A DNA stretch of 53,290 nt from Bacteroidales bacterium (GTDB lineage Bacteria; Bacteroidota; Bacteroidia; Bacteroidales; P3), in contig JAGADZ010000008.1 of NCBI GenBank assembly GCA_017613375.1, forward strand, positions 1 through 53,290. Reading direction: 5' to 3'. A program made the position numbers and the translations under genes. How positions within the stretch are numbered: the stretch's first letter is position 1; each line of letters starts with the position of its first letter. Below the pieces are notes generated by a model. That model had not been told where the DNA came from. It did not search any database and saw nothing but the letters and a program-made list of their open reading frames with translations. This document shows, piece by piece, positions 15,803 through 23,929 of this stretch.

Positions 15803-15858
15803 CCTCATACGTCATACCTCATACCTCACACATCATACCTCATACATCACACATCATA
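15803..15858 (-). repeat. Heptad array B (8 units, minus orientation)
   Basis: Eight exact seven-base units read, on the minus strand, TATGATG, TGTGATG, TATGAGG, TATGATG, TGTGAGG, TATGAGG, TATGACG, TATGAGG. It is preceded (minus strand) by GGTTAAAGTTAAGAGG and followed by TTTTTTAGGCTTGAG, the same flanks as the second half of array E. Confidence 0.92.
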
Positions 15859-15890
15859 CCTCTTAACTTTAACCTTTACCAAAAAAAGCT

Positions 15891-15898
15891 TATATTTG
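15891..15898 (+). promoter_or_regulatory. -7 box TATATTTG upstream of ribBA
   Basis: TATATTTG matches TAnnTTTG and lies 41 bases before the ATG at 15940, immediately after heptad array B. No FMN riboswitch is recognisable in the short leader. Confidence 0.6.
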
Positions 15899-15939
15899 CA
15901 TATTTAATACTATATAAAAAACACACTATAAAATCACAT

Positions 15940-17151
15940 ATGGAATTTAAACTGAACACGATAGAGGAAGCCATCGAGGATTTCAAAGAGGGGAAATTTG
16001 TGATTGTTGTTGACGATGAGGACCGTGAAAACGAGGGTGACTTCATTATCGCTGCCGAAAAAATAACACCCGAAAAGGTAAATTTCATGCTCAAAAACGG
16101 AAGAGGTGTTTTATGTGCTCCTGTGACCGAAGATCGCTGTCATGAGCTTAATCTCGACATGCAGGTCCACGACAACACGTCGTTGCTGGGCACCCCGTTC
16201 ACCGTCACCGTAGACCTGCTTGGACATGGATGCACCACAGGAGTCAGCATGTACGACCGTGCCATGACCATCAAGGCCTTGGCCGACGACAGCACAAAAG
16301 CTGACGACCTCGGTCGCCCCGGACATATCAACCCGTTGCGTGCCCGCAACGGCGGTGTGCTTGTCCGTGCCGGCCATACTGAAGCCGCTGTCGACCTGGC
16401 GCGCCTTGCAGGCCTGAAACCCTGCGGAGCTCTGATAGAAATCATCAATGACGACGGCACTATGGCACGTATGCCACAGCTACAAGAAGTCGCCAGCAGA
16501 TTCGACCTCAAGATTGTCACCATCAAAGACCTCATCTCCTACCGTATAGCCCATGAGACCATGATACGCAAGGAAGAGGAGGTGTTCCTGCCCACGGAAT
16601 GGGGTAATTTCCAGCTGATAGCCTACACCCAGCTGGACAATGGCGCCACACATCTCGCGTTGAAAAAAGGAGACTGGAAAGAGGACGAGCCTCTTATGGT
16701 GCGTGTCCATTCCAGCTGTGCCACCGGCGACATCTTCGGTTCGTGCAAATGCGACTGCGGTCATCAGTTGCACCGTGCCATGGAGATGGTAGAGCAGGAA
16801 GGCAAGGGATTGATACTGTACATGAGTCAGGAAGGCCGAGGCATAGGCCTTGTAAACAAGCTAAAAGCCTATCACCTTCAAGAACAAGGTTATGACACCG
16901 TCGATGCCAATCTGAAATTAGGCTTCAAGGCCGACGAGCGTGACTACGGCATCGGGGCACAGATATTGCGTGACCTCGGAGTCAAGAAAATGCGTCTTAT
17001 CACCAACAACCCTGTCAAGCGCAGCGGTCTGGAAGGGTATGGCCTTGAGATTGTCGAGACCCTGCCAATTGTTATAGAACCCAACCAGTATAACGAAAAG
17101 TATCTAAAGACCAAGCAGGAGCGTATGGGTCATATATTAAATTTTAAATAA
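15940..17151 (+). CDS. ribBA: Bifunctional DHBP synthase / GTP cyclohydrolase II
   Basis: The 403-residue enzyme joins the two entry reactions of riboflavin synthesis. The N-terminal RibB half has [10 protein letters not shown] at residues 25-34 and [16 protein letters not shown] near 143-158. The C-terminal RibA half has the zinc-binding cysteines in [18 protein letters not shown] (Cys260, 271, 273) and [12 protein letters not shown]. Length and order match standard RibBA. It is a single-gene unit with its own promoter. Other riboflavin genes are not nearby. Confidence 0.96.
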   Translation: MEFKLNTIEEAIEDFKEGKFVIVVDDEDRENEGDFIIAAEKITPEKVNFMLKNGRGVLCAPVTEDRCHELNLDMQVHDNTSLLGTPFTVTVDLLGHGCTTGVSMYDRAMTIKALADDSTKADDLGRPGHINPLRARNGGVLVRAGHTEAAVDLARLAGLKPCGALIEIINDDGTMARMPQLQEVASRFDLKIVTIKDLISYRIAHETMIRKEEEVFLPTEWGNFQLIAYTQLDNGATHLALKKGDWKEDEPLMVRVHSSCATGDIFGSCKCDCGHQLHRAMEMVEQEGKGLILYMSQEGRGIGLVNKLKAYHLQEQGYDTVDANLKLGFKADERDYGIGAQILRDLGVKKMRLITNNPVKRSGLEGYGLEIVETLPIVIEPNQYNEKYLKTKQERMGHILNFK

Positions 17152-17213
17152 CATAATTACTGCAAGTTACAAATCAAATAGGAAATTATTTTTCACGTAA
17201 ACAAAAAAAATTG

Positions 17214-17221
17214 TAACTTTG
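17214..17221 (+). promoter_or_regulatory. -7 box TAACTTTG for the coiled-coil-zapA unit
   Basis: TAACTTTG lies 31 bases before the ATG at 17253. The coiled-coil gene, zapA and the structured RNA that follows may all lie on this transcript. Confidence 0.6.
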
Positions 17222-17252
17222 CAACCGCTATAATATAAAATATATAATAAAA

Positions 17253-17546
17253 ATGTTCGACTTCGAGACCACTCTCAGCGGTATAGACTACAAAGTCCGT
17301 CGTCTGATAGACGAGAACCAGAGGCTGAAAGCGACAGTCACGGAGTTGACGGAAAAAAATGAGGAATTAACAGAAAAAAACAAACATCAACAAGAAACAG
17401 AAATTAATCTCAAAGAACAAATCAAGATATTGAAATTACGGAATACGCTTGTACAGAAGGGCGATTCAGCAGAAATAAAGCTCAAGATCAATCAGATGAT
17501 CCGGAATATAGATAAAAGTCTGTCATTATTGACGAAAGTAGAATAG
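17253..17546 (+). CDS. Small coiled-coil protein preceding zapA
   Basis: The 97-residue protein is almost wholly predicted coiled coil: a leucine/isoleucine heptad pattern runs from about residue 10 to 65 and is rich in Glu and Lys (TEKNEELTEKNKHQQE). The last 25 residues look like another helix (KINQMIRNIDKSLSLL). It has no signal or membrane segment. It ends seven bases before zapA, so the two are surely one unit. Size and context recall division-site coiled-coil partners such as ZapB, but sequence similarity to ZapB is not evident to me. Confidence 0.8.
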   Translation: MFDFETTLSGIDYKVRRLIDENQRLKATVTELTEKNEELTEKNKHQQETEINLKEQIKILKLRNTLVQKGDSAEIKLKINQMIRNIDKSLSLLTKVE

Positions 17547-17553
17547 AACAGCG

Positions 17554-17859
17554 ATGGAAAGTGTGCCTGTCACAGTAAAAATATTGGAGCGCAGTTACAA
17601 ACTCAGGATAGTGCCAAGTGAAGAGCGATGGCTTCGTGAGGCTGCGGCACTGATAGACAGTCAGGCACGACTGTTCAGCAAGCACTATGAACACCGCGAC
17701 CATCAGGACCTTTTGGCCATGGTGGCACTTTCGCAGGTGACTGAACTGGTAAAGACACAAGACAGTCTAAAATACAAAGACACTGAACTGATAGAGAAAC
17801 TGACAGAGATAGATTCTGTCCTGGAACAAAACCTGCACCCAACCCAAAACAGTTTGTAA
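17554..17859 (+). CDS. zapA: Cell division protein ZapA
   Basis: The 101-residue protein matches ZapA: an N-terminal beta hairpin (VPVTVKILERSYKLRIV), the segment EERWLREAAALIDSQ, then a long C-terminal helix (LAMVALSQVTELVKTQDSLK) that dimerises as a coiled coil. ZapA bundles FtsZ filaments at the division ring. It shares a unit with the preceding coiled-coil gene and is followed directly by a structured RNA and rny. The start at 17554 fits the family's N-terminus. Confidence 0.9.
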   Translation: MESVPVTVKILERSYKLRIVPSEERWLREAAALIDSQARLFSKHYEHRDHQDLLAMVALSQVTELVKTQDSLKYKDTELIEKLTEIDSVLEQNLHPTQNSL

Positions 17860-17880
17860 ACTCAACACCATTTACAAACC

Positions 17881-18051
17881 GAGTTTGCTCATGGGTGGGT
17901 AGGTTGGTTCCTCCGAGAGCCTTGAGTTCCTGAGGAACGGAGAAGCTGAGACACCCGGCGCTCAAATCCTTCTATAGCAGAGTTTACCATAACTCTTGGA
18001 GGGTGACGGTGCAGGTTTCATTAAAGCTGGTATCCTCTGCGAAGCGAATTC
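17881..18051 (+). ncRNA. ssrS: Structured RNA, probable 6S RNA
   Basis: The 213-base gap between zapA and rny has no ORF but folds end to end. GAGTTTGCT (17881-17889) pairs perfectly with AGCGAATTC (18043-18051), with G-U pairs, and the next bases continue an imperfect stem. A GTTCC-TGA-GGAAC hairpin sits inside, flanked by CTCCG/CGGAG. A ~170-base closed rod with an inner hairpin is the 6S shape, and 6S next to zapA is known in other bacteria. 6S RNA binds RNA polymerase and dampens transcription in stationary phase. I could not run a covariance search, so the call rests on shape and position. Confidence 0.55.
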
Positions 18052-18072
18052 CTTACAAATCAAATTAAAGGA

Positions 18073-19614
18073 ATGGAAATATTATTTATTGTCATCGGAG
18101 TTGTTGTAGGTGCCGGAGCCGGCATCGCTGCCACCACGACGATTCTCAGAAACAAGTTGCTGAGCAAGAGCCAGCAAGTACTCAAGGATGCCGAAGAGAA
18201 AGGTGAAGTAATCAAGAAAGAGAAAGTGCTGCAAGCCAAGGAGAAATATCTCCAGATGAAGAGTGAATACGACAAGCAGGTCACCGAACGCAACAGCAAA
18301 CTCCAAGGTATAGAGCAAAAGCTTAAACAACGCGAGCAGACTCTGGCGCAGAAAGTTGAAGACCTGCAGAAGAAGAGCACCGAACTCAAGATTGCCAGTG
18401 ACAATCTGAACAACCAGATAGAGGTCCTTAACAAACGTCAGGCCGAAGCAGAGAAAATCTACAAGCAGAGTGTCGAGAAACTTGAGCATATCGCAGGCAT
18501 GAGTGCCGACGAAGCCAAGCAGCAACTCGTGGAGATGATGACCGACGAAGCCAAAGCCGACGCGTCGAACGCTATCATGGACATTGTAGAAGAGGCCAAG
18601 ATGACCGCCAACGAGCAGGCCAAGAAGATTGTCATCCAGTCGATACAGCGCACCGCCACAGAGCATGCCATAGAGAACACCGTCAGTGTGTTCAATCTTG
18701 AGAACGAAGAGGTCAAAGGTCGCATCATCGGACGTGAAGGCCGCAACATACGCACCCTTGAATCGCTGACAGGAGTAGAGATCATCATTGACGACTCTCC
18801 CGACGCCATCATCATTTCCGGCTTCGACCCGATACGCCGCGAGATTGCCCGTCTGTCACTTCACAAGCTCGTCACCGACGGCCGCATCCATCCGGCACGT
18901 ATCGAAGAAGTTGTCGCCAAGACCCGCAAACAGATAGAGCAGGAGATTGTCGAAGTAGGCAAACGTACCTGCATAGACATGGGCATCCTCAATATGAACC
19001 ATGAGCTGATGCGTATGGTAGGACGTATGAAATACCGTTCATCATATGGTCAGAACCTGCTGCAGCACAGCCGCGAGGTCGCCAACCTCGCCGCTACCAT
19101 GGCATCGGAACTTGGCTTGAATCCCAAGCTTGCCAAGCGTGCCGGACTGCTCCACGATATCGGCAAGGTGCCCGACAGCGAGCCAGACCTGCCGCATGCC
19201 ATCCTCGGTATGAAACTCGCTGAGAAATACAAAGAGCATCCCGATGTATGCAATGCCATCGGAGCCCACCATGACGAGACCGAGATGACCAGCCTCATCG
19301 CACCCATCATCCAGGTGTGCGACGCCATCAGCGGAGCACGCCCAGGAGCACGCCGCGAGGTTGTGGAAGCTTACATCAACCGCCTCAACAAACTGGAAGA
19401 GATGGCCATGACCTATCCCGGTGTTGTGAAGACCTATGCCATCCAGGCCGGTCGTGAGCTGCGTGTCATCGTCGGTGCCGACAAGATTAACGACATCGAA
19501 GCCAACAAGCTGAGCTATGACCTGTCGCGTCAGATCCAGAGCGAGATGACCTATCCCGGACAAATCAAGGTAACCGTCATTCGCGAAACCCGTGCAGTGA
19601 ACTACGCCAAGTAA
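18073..19614 (+). CDS. rny: Ribonuclease Y
   Basis: RNase Y is a membrane-anchored endoribonuclease that starts mRNA decay. The 513-residue protein has an N-terminal membrane helix ([20 protein letters not shown]). A long coiled coil runs to about residue 180. The KH domain includes [15 protein letters not shown]. The HD domain carries GLLHDIGKV and GAHHDETE for the metal site. Length equals typical Rny. It follows the candidate 6S RNA closely and precedes lgt by 25 bases. Confidence 0.97.
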   Translation: MEILFIVIGVVVGAGAGIAATTTILRNKLLSKSQQVLKDAEEKGEVIKKEKVLQAKEKYLQMKSEYDKQVTERNSKLQGIEQKLKQREQTLAQKVEDLQKKSTELKIASDNLNNQIEVLNKRQAEAEKIYKQSVEKLEHIAGMSADEAKQQLVEMMTDEAKADASNAIMDIVEEAKMTANEQAKKIVIQSIQRTATEHAIENTVSVFNLENEEVKGRIIGREGRNIRTLESLTGVEIIIDDSPDAIIISGFDPIRREIARLSLHKLVTDGRIHPARIEEVVAKTRKQIEQEIVEVGKRTCIDMGILNMNHELMRMVGRMKYRSSYGQNLLQHSREVANLAATMASELGLNPKLAKRAGLLHDIGKVPDSEPDLPHAILGMKLAEKYKEHPDVCNAIGAHHDETEMTSLIAPIIQVCDAISGARPGARREVVEAYINRLNKLEEMAMTYPGVVKTYAIQAGRELRVIVGADKINDIEANKLSYDLSRQIQSEMTYPGQIKVTVIRETRAVNYAK

Positions 19615-19639
19615 AGAACACGTATAACACTAACAAAAA

Positions 19640-20521
19640 ATGATTAATATTGTCCATTGGAATGTCGACCCTGTAATCTTCCACCTCGGTTCATTCGGGG
19701 TGCGTTGGTATTCGCTGGGATTCCTTTTCGCTTTCTTGTGTGGGTATTTCATTATTGCCGGAATGTTCAAACGAGAGAAAGTAGATAGCAAATACCTTGA
19801 ATCCCTGCTGATATACATGTTCGTCGCCGTCCTTGCAGGAGCCCGACTGGGGCACTGCCTGTTCTACGAACCTGGATATTACCTAAAAGGCAACCACTGG
19901 ATAGAAATCATACTACCTTTCGGACGCGATGCTGCCGGGTGGCATTTCACAGGCTATGAAGGTCTTGCAAGCCATGGGGCCGCCATAGGAATCATTATAG
20001 CCCTCTGGCTGTACTACCGCAAACACCGACTCAATCCCATCTGGTTTGTCGACCGTCTTGTGGTGGTCATAGCCCTCGGAGGGGCCTTCATCCGGTTGGG
20101 CAACCTGTTCAACAGCGAAATCTATGGTATCCAGACCGACCTTCCGTGGGGATTCGTTTTCGAACGCAACCATGAGACCGTAGCCAAACACCCGACGCAG
20201 CTGTATGAGTCGCTAAGTTATTTCATCATCTTCCTCGTCAGCTTTCTGGTCTATCGCAAGAAAGACGGCAAGCTTCGTACCGGAGCCATGTTCGGATGGT
20301 GGCTGATAGCGTTGTTCGGGGCCCGTTTCATCATAGAGTTTGTGAAAGAGGAGCAAGTCTCCTTCGAGAAAGGCATGTCGCTTGACATGGGACAGTGGCT
20401 AAGTGTACCCTTTATCATCCTTGGCGTAATGATGTGTATATTGGCATACAAAGGTATGTTCAACGGCAATCCCGTTCTCAAGAAAGAGGAGAAGATTGTA
20501 ATTAAGAGTAAAGATGTATGA
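19640..20521 (+). CDS. lgt: Prolipoprotein diacylglyceryl transferase
   Basis: Lgt moves diacylglycerol from phosphatidylglycerol to the lipobox Cys of prelipoproteins, the first step of lipoprotein maturation. The 293-residue protein has about seven membrane helices and the family signatures: YEGLASHGAAIG, the Lgt box RLGNLFNSEIYG, and HPTQLYESLSYF. Many lipoproteins in this window would be its clients. The stop codon TGA at 20519-20521 is itself part of the first unit of heptad array C, so the C-terminal end may have been reshaped by the repeat. Confidence 0.96.
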   Translation: MINIVHWNVDPVIFHLGSFGVRWYSLGFLFAFLCGYFIIAGMFKREKVDSKYLESLLIYMFVAVLAGARLGHCLFYEPGYYLKGNHWIEIILPFGRDAAGWHFTGYEGLASHGAAIGIIIALWLYYRKHRLNPIWFVDRLVVVIALGGAFIRLGNLFNSEIYGIQTDLPWGFVFERNHETVAKHPTQLYESLSYFIIFLVSFLVYRKKDGKLRTGAMFGWWLIALFGARFIIEFVKEEQVSFEKGMSLDMGQWLSVPFIILGVMMCILAYKGMFNGNPVLKKEEKIVIKSKDV

Positions 20522-20551
20522 GGTGTGAAGTGTGATGTATGAGGTGTGATG
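20517..20551 (+). repeat. Heptad array C (5 units) overlapping the lgt stop
   Basis: Units TATGAGG, TGTGAAG, TGTGATG, TATGAGG, TGTGATG run without a break. The TGA of the first unit is the lgt stop codon. TTTTTAAGG follows, then TTAAAG-rich sequence. Confidence 0.92.
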
Positions 20552-20585
20552 TTTTTAAGGTTGAGAAGTTAAAGTTGAAAAATAG

Positions 20586-20605
20586 TTTTCGTTATCGTTT
20601 TCGTC
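20586..20605 (+). repeat. Dispersed 20-mer, copy 2
   Basis: TTTTCGTTATCGTTTTCGTC, identical to 12539-12558 and 22736-22755, between array C and gpmA. ATAGTTAAAGTTAAATAA follows directly before the gpmA start. Confidence 0.9.
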
Positions 20606-20631
20606 AATAATAGTTAAAGTTAAATAACACC

Positions 20632-21378
20632 ATGAAACAACTGATATTAGTTCGCCATGGCGAAAGTGAGTGGAATAAACTGAATCTTTTTACCGGATGG
20701 ACCGATGTCGACCTCACCGAATTCGGCCGCAAGGAAGCCTATGATGCCGGCAAGTTGCTCAAGGCCGAGGGGTACCGTCCAGAGATATGCTACACCTCCT
20801 ATCTGAAACGTGCCGTCAGGACTCTGAACCAAGTGCTTGAGGCTATGGATATGGACTATCTGCCCGTTGAGAAAAGTTGGCGTTTGAACGAGAAGAGCTA
20901 CGGAGCCATCCAAGGCCTGAACAAAGCCGACACCGCCAAGAAATACGGCGACGAGCAGGTTCTGCTGTGGCGTCGCAGTTTCGATGTGCAGCCTCCTGCA
21001 TTGGACATGCGCGACGAACGCAGTCCCCGAATGGATCCCCGTTATGCAGAGCTCAGCGACGCTGAAATCCCGTTGACAGAGTCGTTGAAAGACACGATAG
21101 CGCGACTGATGCCGTACTACAAAGAGGTCATTTTAAAAGCCCTTGACCGCTACGACTGTGTTCTTGTTGTAGCCCATGGCAACAGTCTGCGTGGCATTGT
21201 AAAAGAGCTGAAAGGTATGAGCAACGAGGAAATAATCAAGTTCAACATACCCACTGCGGTGCCCTATATTTTTGAATTTGACGAGGCTCTGAAGCTGCAG
21301 AAAGACTTCTTCTTAGGCGATGCCGAGGAAATTCGTCGCAAAATGGAAGGTGTTGCCAATCAAGCGAAAAGCAAATAA
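20632..21378 (+). CDS. gpmA: 2,3-bisphosphoglycerate-dependent phosphoglycerate mutase
   Basis: GpmA interconverts 3- and 2-phosphoglycerate in glycolysis. The 248-residue protein has the phospho-histidine motif [10 protein letters not shown] at residues 5-14, [13 protein letters not shown], and the second active-site histidine in [10 protein letters not shown]. Length is the family norm of about 250. It is preceded by heptad array C and the 20-mer rather than by a recognisable promoter, so it may be transcribed from the lgt unit. Confidence 0.96.
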   Translation: MKQLILVRHGESEWNKLNLFTGWTDVDLTEFGRKEAYDAGKLLKAEGYRPEICYTSYLKRAVRTLNQVLEAMDMDYLPVEKSWRLNEKSYGAIQGLNKADTAKKYGDEQVLLWRRSFDVQPPALDMRDERSPRMDPRYAELSDAEIPLTESLKDTIARLMPYYKEVILKALDRYDCVLVVAHGNSLRGIVKELKGMSNEEIIKFNIPTAVPYIFEFDEALKLQKDFFLGDAEEIRRKMEGVANQAKSK

Positions 21379-21436
21379 TTACCCTATAAAAAAGGTCTAT
21401 TTGTAAAAAAAATTTTGTCAGGTTGTAAAAAGTTAG

Positions 21437-21444
21437 TACTTTTG
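21437..21444 (+). promoter_or_regulatory. -7 box TACTTTTG for the tRNA-Ser/Pro/Arg cluster
   Basis: TACTTTTG matches TAnnTTTG and lies 66 bases before tRNA-Ser. A TTTTGTC segment sits about 20 bases upstream and may be the -33 box. Confidence 0.6.
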
Positions 21445-21510
21445 CAGCCGATTTCAATGAGGAAGAAATGGGATTTCGAGGTACGAAATTCGCAATTCAA
21501 CATTGACCAC

Positions 21511-21598
21511 GGAGAGGTGGGTGAGTGGCTGAAACCAACAGTTTGCTAAACTGTCGTACTCGATTAGGGTACCGGGGGTTCGAATCCCCCCTTCTCCG
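21511..21598 (+). tRNA. tRNA-Ser(GCT)
   Basis: An 88-base class II tRNA: acceptor GGAGAGG with CTTCTCC, anticodon stem ACAGT/ACTGT with loop TTGCTAA (anticodon GCT), a long variable arm (GTAC...GTAC pairing) and T-stem GGGGG/CCCCC. The discriminator is G, as expected for tRNA-Ser. Confidence 0.95.
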
Positions 21599-21614
21599 CG
21601 AAAGAAGTGAGACA

Positions 21615-21689
21615 CGGGATATAGCGTAGTCCGGTTATCGCGCCTGCTTTGGGAGCAGGAGGTCGCAAGTTCGAATCTTGCTATCCCGA
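21615..21689 (+). tRNA. tRNA-Pro(TGG)
   Basis: A 75-base cloverleaf: acceptor CGGGATA with TATCCCG, anticodon stem CCTGC/GCAGG with loop TTTGGGA (anticodon TGG), T-stem GCAAG/CTTGC. The C1-G72 pair and A73 are typical of bacterial tRNA-Pro. Confidence 0.95.
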
Positions 21690-21698
21690 CAAGCAGGG

Positions 21699-21724
21699 GC
21701 TTACGAAAGTAAGCTTTTTTTATT
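21699..21724 (+). terminator. Terminator between tRNA-Pro and tRNA-Arg
   Basis: GCTTAC (21699-21704) and GTAAGC (21709-21714) pair around a GAAA tetraloop and are followed by seven T. tRNA-Arg lies beyond it, so that tRNA depends on read-through or an unseen promoter. Confidence 0.75.
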
Positions 21725-21747
21725 TTACAAAGTCGTAAGACGAAGAT

Positions 21748-21821
21748 GGCCCCGTAGCTCAGCTGGATAGAGCAACTGCCTTCTAAGCAGTAGGTCCTGC
21801 GTTCGAATCGCAGCAGGGTCA
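21748..21821 (+). tRNA. tRNA-Arg(TCT)
   Basis: A 74-base cloverleaf: D-arm GCTC/GAGC, anticodon stem ACTGC/GCAGT with loop CTTCTAA (anticodon TCT, reads AGA), T-stem CTGCG/CGCAG. The acceptor GGCCCCG pairs with CAGGGTC except for a C6-A67 mismatch; G2-U71 is a wobble pair. The rest of the fold is normal. Confidence 0.92.
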
Positions 21822-21830
21822 CGGAAAAGC

Positions 21831-21870
21831 AGGAAGCCTCACACTGTCGAGTGTGAGGCTTCCTGTTTGT
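21831..21870 (+). terminator. Strong hairpin between tRNA-Arg and lptB
   Basis: A 15-base perfect stem AGGAAGCCTCACACT (21831-21845) pairs with 21850-21864 around a GTCG loop and is followed by GTTTGTT. It ends the tRNA cluster and, in reverse, can stop transcripts from convergent lptB. Confidence 0.85.
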
Positions 21871-22634
21871 TATTCTTGGTTTTCCTCAAGTTTCTTTGTC
21901 TGTTTCTTACCACGCCATTCGAAGTCGCGGCCGAGGTATTTCTCCCTTACCTCCGGGTCGTTGGCCATCTCCTCTGGTCTGCCCTCATGAAGTACAGTGC
22001 CTTCGTAAAGCAGATAGGCACGGTCGGTGATGCGGAGAGTCTCGTTGACATTGTGGTCTGTGATTAGTATGCCTATATTCTTGTCTTTCAGATGAGCCAC
22101 GATATCCTGTATGTCCTGAACAGCTATCGGGTCGACTCCTGCGAACGGTTCGTCGAGGAGCAGGAATTTCGGGTCATTCGCCAGGGCACGAGCTATCTCT
22201 GTACGGCGCCGTTCGCCGCCACTGAGTTGGATACCTTTGCTTTCACGAATTTTCTGCAGTCCGAATTCGTTGAGGAGCGATTCCAGTTTTTCCTGACGTT
22301 GTTTTTTGTCAAGATCCTTGCGGAATTCGAGTATAGACATGATGTTGTCGGCCACGGACATCTGACGGAACACCGAAGCCTCCTGAGCCAGATATCCGAC
22401 GCCCATCTGGGCACGTCGGTACATAGGCATATCGGTAATCTCCATATCGTCAAAGAAGACCTTGCCACCGTTAGGACGGATAATGCCTACAATCATGTAG
22501 AACGTAGTAGTCTTGCCGGCACCATTAGGGCCGAGGAGACCTACAATTTCGCCTTGTTTTACGCTGACACTCACTTCTTTGACGACGGTGCGCGACTTAT
22601 ATTTTTTAACAACTTTTTCTGTCCTAAGTTCCAT
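21870..22634 (-). CDS. lptB: LPS export ABC transporter ATPase LptB
   Basis: LptB powers lipopolysaccharide extraction from the inner membrane with LptF and LptG. The 254-residue ATPase has Walker A GPNGAGKTT at 35-43, the signature LSGGERRRTEIARAL, Walker B LLLDEPFAGVDP and the switch His in ITDHNVNETLRI. A C-terminal basic tail (GRDFEWRGKKQTKKLEENQE) follows the usual end. The kdsD gene lies upstream in the same direction, 168 bases away across array D, joining LPS transport with Kdo synthesis. Confidence 0.95.
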   Translation of the reverse strand: MELRTEKVVKKYKSRTVVKEVSVSVKQGEIVGLLGPNGAGKTTTFYMIVGIIRPNGGKVFFDDMEITDMPMYRRAQMGVGYLAQEASVFRQMSVADNIMSILEFRKDLDKKQRQEKLESLLNEFGLQKIRESKGIQLSGGERRRTEIARALANDPKFLLLDEPFAGVDPIAVQDIQDIVAHLKDKNIGILITDHNVNETLRITDRAYLLYEGTVLHEGRPEEMANDPEVREKYLGRDFEWRGKKQTKKLEENQE

Positions 22635-22657
22635 TTTTATTATAAAGGTTTAAGATG

Positions 22658-22685
22658 TGTGATGTATGAGGTGTGATGTATGAGG
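22658..22685 (+). repeat. Heptad array D (4 units)
   Basis: Units TGTGATG, TATGAGG, TGTGATG, TATGAGG are followed by TTGGTAAAGG and then by TTAAAGG-like heptads (GGTTAAAGGTTATAGTTTAAAGG). It lies between lptB and kdsD, opposite in direction to those genes. Confidence 0.9.
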
Positions 22686-22735
22686 TTGGTAAAGGTTAAA
22701 GGTTATAGTTTAAAGGTTAAAGAAAAAGGGGTTCG

Positions 22736-22755
22736 TTTTCGTTATCGTTTTCGTC
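22736..22755 (+). repeat. Dispersed 20-mer, copy 3
   Basis: TTTTCGTTATCGTTTTCGTC, identical to the copies at 12539 and 20586. A shortened relative (AGTTTTCGTTGTAA) ends the gap just before the kdsD stop at 22803. Confidence 0.9.
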
Positions 22756-22802
22756 TTAAAAAGTTAACGTTACGTTAAGGTTGAAAAAAGTTTTCGTTGT
22801 AA

Positions 22803-23780
22803 TTAGATAATACCTTCGCGGAGGATGTCGTGCAGATGGAGCACTCCGAGGTAGAGGCCGTTTTCGTCGACCACTATGAGTTGTGTGATTGAGTTCTGCC
22901 GCATAAGATTCAATGCATTTACAGCATATTCGTTGTAAAGTATTGTCTTAGGATTTGGCGACATGATATCGGCGGCGGTGAGATTCGAGAGGGATCTGTG
23001 CTGTTTCATCATACGTCTCAAGTCACCGTCACAGACAATTCCTCTGATACGGTCATGGCAATCCTCGTCCACCACCACAGTACAACCAAGTCGTTTGGAA
23101 GTCATTTCGAGGATAGTGTCCTCCAAGGAAGTCGACGGCACCACGGCAGGTCTCTCATTCTGGCGGAATAAGTCGTCGACATGCATATATAACTGTTTGC
23201 CCAGAGCGCCACCAGGATGGAATCGTGCGAAATCGCGTGCCGAGAAATTGCGGCATTCTATGAGAGCCACCGCGAGGGCGTCGCCCATCACCAGCTGAGC
23301 CGTTGTTGAAGAGGTCGGAGCCAAATTGTTCGGACAAGCCTCGTGAGCCACCGTGGTGTCGAGCACAATGTCAGCCTGCGACGCCAAGAGCGAGTCAGTG
23401 TTGCCTACCATGGCAATCAGCGTATTCCCGAAATTCTTTATCAGAGGCACCAGGACCTTGATTTCCGGGGTATTGCCACTTTTCGAGACACACATAACCA
23501 CGTCGTCTTTCTGTACCATACCGAGGTCACCGTGGATAGCGTCGGCGGCATGCATGAAGAGAGCCGGCGTACCTGTGGAGTTAAAGGTGGATACAATTTT
23601 GGATGCAATATTTGCACTTTTTCCGATACCCGTAATGACAACCCTTCCATGGGCTGAAAAAATTGTTTCCACAGCCCTGACAAAGTCGTCATTGATATTG
23701 TCGGCTATTTGCTCCAGTGCTTTTTTTTCGTCACTAATAACCTGATAAGCAATATTTTTTATTTCCTCTGCTGTTCTCAA
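22803..23780 (-). CDS. kdsD: Arabinose-5-phosphate isomerase (KdsD/KpsF)
   Basis: KdsD converts ribulose-5-phosphate to arabinose-5-phosphate, the precursor of Kdo in LPS. The 325-residue protein has an N-terminal SIS domain (VVITGIGKSANIASKIVSTFNS, HGDLGMV, VSKSGNTPEI, PTSSTTAQLVMGDALAVAL). Two CBS domains follow from about residue 205 to the end, with PNPKTILYNEYAVNALNLM marking the second. This is the standard KdsD layout and length. Confidence 0.95.
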   Translation of the reverse strand: MRTAEEIKNIAYQVISDEKKALEQIADNINDDFVRAVETIFSAHGRVVITGIGKSANIASKIVSTFNSTGTPALFMHAADAIHGDLGMVQKDDVVMCVSKSGNTPEIKVLVPLIKNFGNTLIAMVGNTDSLLASQADIVLDTTVAHEACPNNLAPTSSTTAQLVMGDALAVALIECRNFSARDFARFHPGGALGKQLYMHVDDLFRQNERPAVVPSTSLEDTILEMTSKRLGCTVVVDEDCHDRIRGIVCDGDLRRMMKQHRSLSNLTAADIMSPNPKTILYNEYAVNALNLMRQNSITQLIVVDENGLYLGVLHLHDILREGII

Positions 23781-23814
23781 ATCAAAAAAATTTTGCTATT
23801 TCGAAAAATAAATG

Positions 23815-23822
23815 TAACTTTG
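23815..23822 (+). promoter_or_regulatory. -7 box TAACTTTG upstream of recQ
   Basis: TAACTTTG matches TAnnTTTG and lies 108 bases before the recQ ATG, in the gap divergent from kdsD. The intervening leader has no clear structure. Confidence 0.5.
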
Positions 23823-23929
23823 TAAACAGATAACAGAATATATAACGCCACTACAAGATGAAAATTATGGGGGATGAGAATTTTATTTTTTCGTAGGCCT
23901 CCATTAAGGACTATTCCTGCCAAGCAAGT

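Noticed and set aside
15793..15940. FMN riboswitch before ribBA
   Set aside because: None of the conserved RFN elements is seen; the leader is short and follows heptad array B.
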